Assembly: GCA_963724385.1 (NCBI GenBank)
Contig: CAVRUJ010000001.1
Span: forward strand, 62,001 to 126,000
Reading direction: 5' to 3'
Origin: DASXQK01 sp963724385
Lineage (GTDB): Bacteria > Pseudomonadota > Alphaproteobacteria > Dongiales > Dongiaceae
Length of the DNA: 64,000 bases
Shown: one piece after another, positions 58,708 to 64,000 of the stretch
How the letters are laid out: every line of letters begins with the position of its first letter
Position numbering within the stretch: the first letter of the stretch is position 1
Notes under the pieces: generated by a model
Told to the model about the DNA's origin: nothing
What the model saw: the letters and a program-made list of their open reading frames with translations, nothing else
Database searches by the model: none
Translations under genes and position numbers: made by a program

Positions 58708-60453
58708 GTGACGACGACGACGGAAGAGCCGAGGCTCGGCAATCGGCCGGCTGAAGAACCGCTGCGTGCGGAGCGCCCGGGGCTGGAGGCCCTTCGGCCG
58801 GAGGTTCTTCGGCCGGAAGCTCGGCCGACTGCCGCTGCCACGTCCCGCCCCCGCGAAGGCAGGCTGCCCCGGCGGCGGCGCTCCTCCCTTAGCCGGCGCA
58901 TTCTCGCCGTCAACGTGATGGCGCTGGCCATTCCGGTGGCGGGCCTCCTCTATCTCGATCAATACCGCAGCAGCCTGGTGCAGCAGCAGTTCGAGCTCAT
59001 GCAGACCGAGGGGGAACTCATCGCCGGCGCGCTGGCTGCGAGCGGCGTGGTCGTCGGCCCGTCCGGCGACGAGCGGCTGCTGCCGGAGACGACGCGCAGC
59101 ACGGTGCGCCGGCTTGTGGACGTCTCGAAGCTGCGGGCCAGGCTCTTCGACCAGGACGGATTGCTGATCGCCGATAGCCTCAAGATCAGCGGCGCCGACG
59201 GGCAGTTCGAGATCGAGATGCTGCCGCCGCCCCAGAACAACACGGTGCTGACGAGCCTGGGTCAGCGCCTTTACGACTGGGTGATCGCCCTTTTGCCTCA
59301 GGGCAAGCCGCTGCCGCTCTACACGGAGCGCGTCGGCCAGCAGGGCACGGACTATCCGGAAGTGATCCAGGCCCTTCTGGGCAACCCGACGAGCGCGCTG
59401 CGCAGCGACGGCCATGGCAGCCTGGTGCTCACCGTCGCCGTGCCGGTGCAGCGCTATCGCCAGGTGCTGGGTGCCCTCATGCTCTCGACCAACGGGGATT
59501 CGATCGACGCGGCGATCCGCGACGTGCGGATCAACATCCTGAAGGTCTTCGGCGTCGCGCTCGGCGTGACGGTGCTGCTCTCCCTCTATCTCGCCGGCAC
59601 AATCGCCCGGCCGGTGCATCGCCTGGCCGAGGCGGCCGAGCGGGTGCGCCGGGGCCTGGGCCGGCAAACCGAGATCCCCGACTTCACCGGGCGCGGCGAC
59701 GAGATCGGCGATCTCTCGGGCGTGCTCCGGGAAATGACCCAGGCCCTTTGGGCGCGGATGGATGCCATCGAGCGCTTCGCCGCCAACGTCGCCCACGAGA
59801 TCAAGAATCCCCTGTCTTCGCTGCGCAGCGCCGTGGAGACCGTGGCCCGGATCGAGGATCCCGTGCGCCAGCGCCGGCTGATGGCGATCATCCTGGATGA
59901 CGTCCAGCGCCTCGACCGGCTGATCTCCGACATCTCGGACGCGAGCCGGGTCGATGCCGAGCTGTCGCGGGAGGCGAAGCAGCAGGTCGATGTCGCCCGC
60001 ATGCTGGCCACTCTGGCCGAGCTGCACGACGCAACGGCCTTGCCGGAGAGCGCCCGCCTCGTGCTCGATCTCCCGGCCGGCCAGCGCCTCATGGTGAATG
60101 CCGTTGAGGACCGCCTGGTCCAGATCATGCGCAACCTGATCGCCAATGCCGTTTCCTTCAGCCCGCCGAAAGGCCGCATCACGCTGTCGGCCCGGCGCGA
60201 GGGCCAGCGCCTCCGGCTGGCGGTCACCGACCAGGGCCCCGGCATTCCCGAAGGCAAGCTGGAGGCGATCTTCGACCGCTTCTATACCGAGCGGCCCGAG
60301 GGCGAGAAATTCGGCACCCATTCGGGCCTTGGCCTTTCCATCTCGCGCCAGATCGCCGAGGCGCATGGCGGCAGGCTTTTTGCCGAGAACCTGACGGATT
60401 CGACCGGCAAGGTCCTGGGCGCGCGCTTCGTCCTGCTGCTTCCCGCGGCATGA
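58708..60453 (+). CDS. chvG: ChvG-like sensor histidine kinase
   Basis: 581 aa from GTG. A 60-residue basic, Pro/Arg/Glu-rich cytoplasmic start, first membrane span LAVNVMALAIPVAGLLYLDQ, a large periplasmic sensor, second span VFGVALGVTVLLSLYLAG, HAMP, dimerisation helix with His363 in FAANVAHEIKNPLSSLRSAV, and ATPase motifs MRNLIANAVSFSPP, VTDQGPGIPEGKLE and THSGLGLSISRQIAE. It follows chvI by 15 bases. ExoR, its usual periplasmic inhibitor, is not in the window. Confidence 0.93.
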   Translation: MTTTTEEPRLGNRPAEEPLRAERPGLEALRPEVLRPEARPTAAATSRPREGRLPRRRRSSLSRRILAVNVMALAIPVAGLLYLDQYRSSLVQQQFELMQTEGELIAGALAASGVVVGPSGDERLLPETTRSTVRRLVDVSKLRARLFDQDGLLIADSLKISGADGQFEIEMLPPPQNNTVLTSLGQRLYDWVIALLPQGKPLPLYTERVGQQGTDYPEVIQALLGNPTSALRSDGHGSLVLTVAVPVQRYRQVLGALMLSTNGDSIDAAIRDVRINILKVFGVALGVTVLLSLYLAGTIARPVHRLAEAAERVRRGLGRQTEIPDFTGRGDEIGDLSGVLREMTQALWARMDAIERFAANVAHEIKNPLSSLRSAVETVARIEDPVRQRRLMAIILDDVQRLDRLISDISDASRVDAELSREAKQQVDVARMLATLAELHDATALPESARLVLDLPAGQRLMVNAVEDRLVQIMRNLIANAVSFSPPKGRITLSARREGQRLRLAVTDQGPGIPEGKLEAIFDRFYTERPEGEKFGTHSGLGLSISRQIAEAHGGRLFAENLTDSTGKVLGARFVLLLPAA

Positions 60454-60923
60454 CCGGAGAGGTGCCGGCGCAAGCCCGGCTGCAGGTCCAGGGAACCTGC
60501 GTCGCCCTCGACGGGCTGGGGGTTCTGCTGCGAGGGCCTTCGGGTTCGGGCAAGTCGGACCTGGCCTTGCGGCTGATCGATGCCGGAGGCGCGCTGGTGG
60601 CCGACGACCTCTGCGAGATCCGCCGCGACGGCGGGCGGCTGCTGGCCGATCTGCCGGCGGGCGTGGATGCAAGTTTCCGGGGCCGGATCGAGGCCAGGGG
60701 CCTGGGTTTGCTCAACGTCCCCCATGCCGGGCCTGTACCCCTTGTCCTGGTCGTTGATCTCAGACCCGGCGGACCGGCCGAACGCCTGCCCGAGCCGGCC
60801 GAAGTCCGGTATCTGGGCCTGGTGCTGCCCCTGGTCGTTCTCGATCCATTCCAAGCCTCGGCCGCGGCCCGCCTGCGCCTAGTGGCGCGGCAATATTCGA
60901 AGACTATAATGCGCCCCCCATGA
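60450..60923 (+). CDS. hprK: Short HPr kinase/phosphorylase
   Basis: 157 aa, about half the length of Firmicute HprK; the N-terminal domain is absent, as is normal in alphaproteobacteria. Walker A is GPSGSGKS at residues 29–36; GGALVADDLCEIRRDGG carries the conserved acidic residues, and RGRIEARGLGLLNVP is the family signature E-x-R-G-x-G. It phosphorylates HPr on its regulatory Ser. The start overlaps the chvG stop and the stop overlaps rapZ (ATGA both times). Confidence 0.93.
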   Translation: MTGEVPAQARLQVQGTCVALDGLGVLLRGPSGSGKSDLALRLIDAGGALVADDLCEIRRDGGRLLADLPAGVDASFRGRIEARGLGLLNVPHAGPVPLVLVVDLRPGGPAERLPEPAEVRYLGLVLPLVVLDPFQASAAARLRLVARQYSKTIMRPP

Positions 60924-61840
60924 GCCAAGCCGCGACCACCGCGCCGGCAGCGGCGCCAGGTGCGGCGCCCCTGGCGGCTGAGCCAGCACGACGATCCCTC
61001 GTCCTGGTCACCGGCCTGTCGGGAGCCGGCCGCAGCACGGCGCTTCGGGCGCTGGAGGATCTGGGCTACGAGGCCGTGGACAACCTTCCGCTCGCCCTAC
61101 TGGCCGCCCCGGAAGGCCTCGACCGGCCGCTCGCCATCGGCATCGACAGCCGGACCCGGGGCTTCTCCGTCGAGGCGGTCATGGCGCGGGTGAAGCGCCT
61201 CGGCCGGGACCCGGGGCTGGACCTGAAGCTCGTATTCCTCACCTGCGCCGACGAGACCCTGCAGCGGCGTTTCACCGAGACCCGACGGCGGCACCCGCTC
61301 GCGCAAGACCGGCCGGTGGCCGACGGGATCCGCCAGGAGCATCTGTTGCTGGATCCCCTGCGCGCGCGAGCGGATCTGGTGATCGACAGCACGGATCTCT
61401 CCATCGCCGACCTGAAACGCCTCGTCGGCGCCCATTTCTCCCTCGGCCGCCGGCCTGGCCTGGCGGTGACGGTCATGTCCTTCTCGTATCGTTTCGGCCT
61501 CCCGCGCGAGGCCGATTTGGTTTTCGACGTCCGCTTCCTTGCCAATCCCCACTACCAGGAGGCGCTCAAGGCGCTCACCGGCCGGGATCCGGCCGTGGCC
61601 GCCTATGTCGAGGCCGACCCGGCCTATGGCCGCTTCTTTGCCGGGCTGACCCAGCTTCTGATGCCGCTCCTTCCCGGCTTCGAGCGCGAAGGAAAGAGCT
61701 ATCTGACGCTTGCCGTCGGCTGCACCGGCGGGCGGCATCGTTCCGTCTTCGTGGCCGAGCGGTTGGCAGCCTGGCTGACCGGCCATGGCCGCTCCGTCTT
61801 CTTGCGCCACCGCGACCTGGAACGCGGCAGCGACGCCTAG
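60920..61840 (+). CDS. rapZ: RapZ/YvcJ-family nucleotide-binding protein
   Basis: 306 aa. N-terminal P-loop VTGLSGAGRSTALRAL (Arg in place of the usual Lys), then YEAVDNLPLALL and the RRRHPLAQD segment. The C-terminal half includes FSYRFGLPREADLVFDVRFL, the NPHY motif and CTGGRHRSVFVAERLA, the RNA-binding-like pocket of RapZ. In E. coli it controls amino-sugar sRNA decay; the role in alphaproteobacteria is less known. Located in the usual hprK–rapZ–EIIA order. Confidence 0.94.
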   Translation: MSQAATTAPAAAPGAAPLAAEPARRSLVLVTGLSGAGRSTALRALEDLGYEAVDNLPLALLAAPEGLDRPLAIGIDSRTRGFSVEAVMARVKRLGRDPGLDLKLVFLTCADETLQRRFTETRRRHPLAQDRPVADGIRQEHLLLDPLRARADLVIDSTDLSIADLKRLVGAHFSLGRRPGLAVTVMSFSYRFGLPREADLVFDVRFLANPHYQEALKALTGRDPAVAAYVEADPAYGRFFAGLTQLLMPLLPGFEREGKSYLTLAVGCTGGRHRSVFVAERLAAWLTGHGRSVFLRHRDLERGSDA

Positions 61841-61861
61841 ATCGTTGTAAGGGACAATCGC

Positions 61862-62269
61862 ATGATCGGCATGGTTCTTGTCACGCACGGCCGGCTGGCG
61901 GTGGAGTTCATCGCCGCGCTGGAGCATGTCGTGGGGCCGCAGCAGCGCATCGCCGCGGTCTGCATCGGCGCCGAGGACGACATGGAGCAGCGCCGACGGG
62001 ACATCCTCGACAGCGTCGCCCGGGTCGAGGAGGGCGACGGGGTGGTGCTGCTGACCGACATGTTCGGGGGCACGCCTTCCAACCTCGCCATCTCCGTGCT
62101 CGACCGCGCCAATGTCGAGGTGATCGCCGGCGTCAACCTGCCCATGCTGATCAAGCTCGCCAGCGTGCGCAGCAGCTCCAAGCTGGCGGTCGCGGTCCTC
62201 CAGGCCCAGGAGGCGGGCCGCAAATACATCAACGTCGCCTCCCAGCTTCTGGCCGACGCCGGAGGGTGA
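61862..62269 (+). CDS. PTS EIIA component, mannose family
   Basis: 135 aa. Phospho-accepting His9 in MIGMVLVTHGRLAVEF, and LTDMFGGTPSNLAISVL, the highly conserved EIIA-Man motif. No EIIB, EIIC or EIID gene accompanies it in view, so it is likely a regulatory EIIA receiving phosphate from HPr. It is 21 bases after rapZ and 3 bases before HPr. Confidence 0.93.
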   Translation: MIGMVLVTHGRLAVEFIAALEHVVGPQQRIAAVCIGAEDDMEQRRRDILDSVARVEEGDGVVLLTDMFGGTPSNLAISVLDRANVEVIAGVNLPMLIKLASVRSSSKLAVAVLQAQEAGRKYINVASQLLADAGG

Positions 62270-62272
62270 CCG

Positions 62273-62554
62273 ATGGACGCCTCACCCAGCTGCAGCCGGG
62301 CGGCGAAAATCCTGAACCAGCGCGGGCTGCACGCCCGGGCGGCGGCCAAGTTCGTCAAGCTCGCCAATGAATTCGAGGCGGAGATCCAGGTCCGCCGCGG
62401 CGAAATGACGGCGAGCGGGCGCTCGATCATGGGCCTGATGATGCTGGCGGCGGCGCCCGGCTGCGACATCGAGGTGACGGCCGTCGGGCGCGATGCGGAA
62501 ACTGCGCTGGCCGCGATCATGGCGCTGGTCGGCCGCAAGTTCGATGAAGACTGA
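62273..62554 (+). CDS. ptsH: PTS phosphocarrier protein HPr
   Basis: 93 aa. The catalytic His is residue 20 in LNQRGLHARAAAKFVKL; the regulatory Ser is residue 51 in GRSIMGLMMLAAAPG, the target of HprK encoded three genes upstream. The rest, IEVTAVGRDAETALAAIMAL, completes the HPr fold. The stop overlaps the enzyme I start by 11 bases. Confidence 0.95.
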   Translation: MDASPSCSRAAKILNQRGLHARAAAKFVKLANEFEAEIQVRRGEMTASGRSIMGLMMLAAAPGCDIEVTAVGRDAETALAAIMALVGRKFDED

Positions 62555-64000
62555 CCGCAAGACGCGTCGATCGACCGGCGAGCGCCGGTTCGAGGGGGTC
62601 GGCGTCTCCTCCGGGATCGCCATCGGCGCCGTGCATCTGGTCGAATTGGGCGCCGTGCATGTGCCGGAATATCAGATCGAGGCCGAACAGGTGGCCGAGG
62701 AGCAGCTCCGCTTCACCAAGGCGGTGGCCCTCTCCCAGAAGCAGATCCGCAAGCTTGGCGCCAAGGCCGCCGGCCTTCACGGCGCCGCGGCGGAGGAGAT
62801 CGGGATCCTCCTCGAAGCCCATCTCCACATGCTCTCGGGCAGCCGGGTGCTGCGCGGCGTGGAACACCGGATCGGGCGCGACCGGATCAACGCCGAGGCG
62901 GCGGTCCAGGCGGAGATCTCCGCCGTCGCCCAGGAATTTGCCGCCCTGGACGACGCCTATATCGCCGCCCGCGCCCATGACGTGCGCGAGGTGGGCGACC
63001 GGCTGATCCGCAATCTGACCAAGACGCCCTATGCCGCCTTCACCCATCTGCCCGAGGGCACGATCCTGGTCGCGGAGGAATTGACCCCGGCCGATACCGC
63101 CCTCATGGACCCGAGGCTCATCGGCGGCTTCGCCACTCTGCTGGGCGGCGCGGAGAGCCATACCGCGATCATGGCGCGGTCCCTCGGACTCCCGGCGGTG
63201 CTCGGCGTCACAGGGCTCCTGGGGGCCATGCGCAACGGCGAAACCCTCATCGTCGACGGCGATGAGGGCCGGGTCATCCTGCGCCCGCGCGCCGACACGC
63301 TCGGCGAATACCGCCGCCGGCAGGGCGCTCATGAACGGGACAAGCGCCTGCTGGCGCGGCTCAGCGGCCTGCCCGCCGTCACCCGCGACGGCACCGCGAT
63401 CGCGCTATTCGCCAATCTCGAGCTGCCCCGCGAGCTGGCGGCGGGGATCGAGGCGGGCGCCCAAGGCGTGGGCCTGCTGCGCACCGAATTCATGTTCATG
63501 AACCGTGACAGCCTGCCCGACGAGGAAGAGCAATATCAGGCGCTCAAAGCCCTGGTGGAGGGGCTGGACGGCCGGCCCATCACCGCCCGCACTCTCGACG
63601 TGGGCGGCGACAAGCTGGCCCAGGCGATGGCCGGGATGCACGGGCCCGGCGCCAATCCGGCCTTGGGCCTGCGCGCCATCCGCCTCTCCCTCAAGGAGCG
63701 CCCGCTCTTGGACGCCCAGCTCGGCGCCATGATTCGGGCCGCGGCCCATGGCCCCTTGCGCATCCTGCTGCCGATGATCTCCTCGCTTGCCGAGCTGAAG
63801 CAGGTGCGCGAGGCCATGCATGTGGTCGCCCGGCGCCTGAAGCGCCGGGGCAGCAAGATTCCCGATCCGTTGCCGCCGCTGGGCGTCATGATCGAGGTGC
63901 CGGGGGCGGCACTCGCCGCCGATGCGCTCGCACAGGAAGCGGACTTCTTCGCCATCGGCAGCAACGACCTCACCATGTACACGCTCGCCATCGACCGCGG
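62544..64000 (+). CDS. ptsI: PTS enzyme I (phosphoenolpyruvate–protein phosphotransferase), 3' end outside window
   Basis: 485 complete codons are visible. N-terminal HPr-binding domain with EGVGVSSGIAIGAVHLVELG and the phosphohistidine His206 in GGAESHTAIMARSLGLPAVL; the PEP-binding barrel begins near 255 with GVGLLRTEFMFMNRD, RTLDVGGDKL, NPALGLRAIRLSL and MIEVPGAALAADAL, and the window ends just after FFAIGSNDLTMYTLAIDRG. No GAF domain precedes it, so it is the plain EI rather than PtsP/EI-Ntr. The ATG overlaps ptsH by 11 bases. A SHTAIMARS motif and spacing match the family. Confidence 0.93.
   Translation, partial: MKTDRKTRRSTGERRFEGVGVSSGIAIGAVHLVELGAVHVPEYQIEAEQVAEEQLRFTKAVALSQKQIRKLGAKAAGLHGAAAEEIGILLEAHLHMLSGSRVLRGVEHRIGRDRINAEAAVQAEISAVAQEFAALDDAYIAARAHDVREVGDRLIRNLTKTPYAAFTHLPEGTILVAEELTPADTALMDPRLIGGFATLLGGAESHTAIMARSLGLPAVLGVTGLLGAMRNGETLIVDGDEGRVILRPRADTLGEYRRRQGAHERDKRLLARLSGLPAVTRDGTAIALFANLELPRELAAGIEAGAQGVGLLRTEFMFMNRDSLPDEEEQYQALKALVEGLDGRPITARTLDVGGDKLAQAMAGMHGPGANPALGLRAIRLSLKERPLLDAQLGAMIRAAAHGPLRILLPMISSLAELKQVREAMHVVARRLKRRGSKIPDPLPPLGVMIEVPGAALAADALAQEADFFAIGSNDLTMYTLAIDR

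Noticed and set aside
57943..60672. A 909-codon minus-strand open frame opposite chvI, chvG and hprK.
   Set aside because: Shadow of three well-identified genes; no domain, no ribosome-binding site.

Overview
The window is a GC-rich stretch of an alphaproteobacterial chromosome. The gene content fits a Rhodospirillales- or Rhizobiales-type lineage: a ChvG/ChvI-like two-component pair followed by a short HPr kinase, RapZ, EIIA-Man, HPr and enzyme I, plus YraN–GshB and rimP–nusA–infB–truB–rpsO–pnp blocks. Genus cannot be fixed from the sequence alone. No rRNA, tRNA, CRISPR array, phage or transposase gene was found.

Layout. 1–2.9 kb: end of yraN, a BON-domain lipoprotein, a SirB1-like protein and gshB. 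3–12.7 kb: the transcription/translation block rimP–nusA–ylxR/L7Ae–infB–rbfA–truB–rpsO–pnp, led by a good sigma-70-type promoter and a leader with an intrinsic terminator before rimP. 12.9–17.1 kb: ugpQ, a nitronate-monooxygenase-family protein, dodecin, a haloacid dehalogenase and a membrane protein. 17.1–23.6 kb (minus strand): a complete N-type ATPase operon atpD-C-Q-R-B-E-F-A-G, with two carboxylates in the c subunit and a delta-like tail on the b subunit. 24–41.6 kb: an accessory region with stress and export genes (VOC protein, coiled-coil protein, DUF3309 peptide, cardiolipin synthase, EEP phosphatase, a chimeric peptidase fragment, a frameshifted NodT-like channel with MacB and MacA, a universal stress protein, a HlyD/two-ATPase/two-permease exporter, flavin reductase, nitroreductase). 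FNR/FixK-type palindromes sit before three of its transcription units, which suggests a low-oxygen regulon. 41.7–45.5 kb: small enzymes and an IlvD/Edd dehydratase divergent from a RidA protein. 45.5–52.8 kb (minus): rlmH, a lipoprotein, gpmI, envC, ctpA, a divergent polysaccharide deacetylase and rppH. 52.8–57.8 kb: a GlxA-type regulator, polA, a VOC protein and a HugZ-like protein. 58–64 kb: chvI–chvG–hprK–rapZ–EIIA–HPr–enzyme I (cut by the window end), a regulatory PTS with no sugar permease in view.

The least ordinary part is the intergenic repeat landscape. Three palindromic families are scattered between genes, and there is one MITE-like element with 24-bp terminal inverted repeats between two ABC permease genes. 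One family (about 105 bp, three copies) shows a compensatory base change in its stem. In one copy its hairpin loop has become an ATG that appears to be the start codon of envC.
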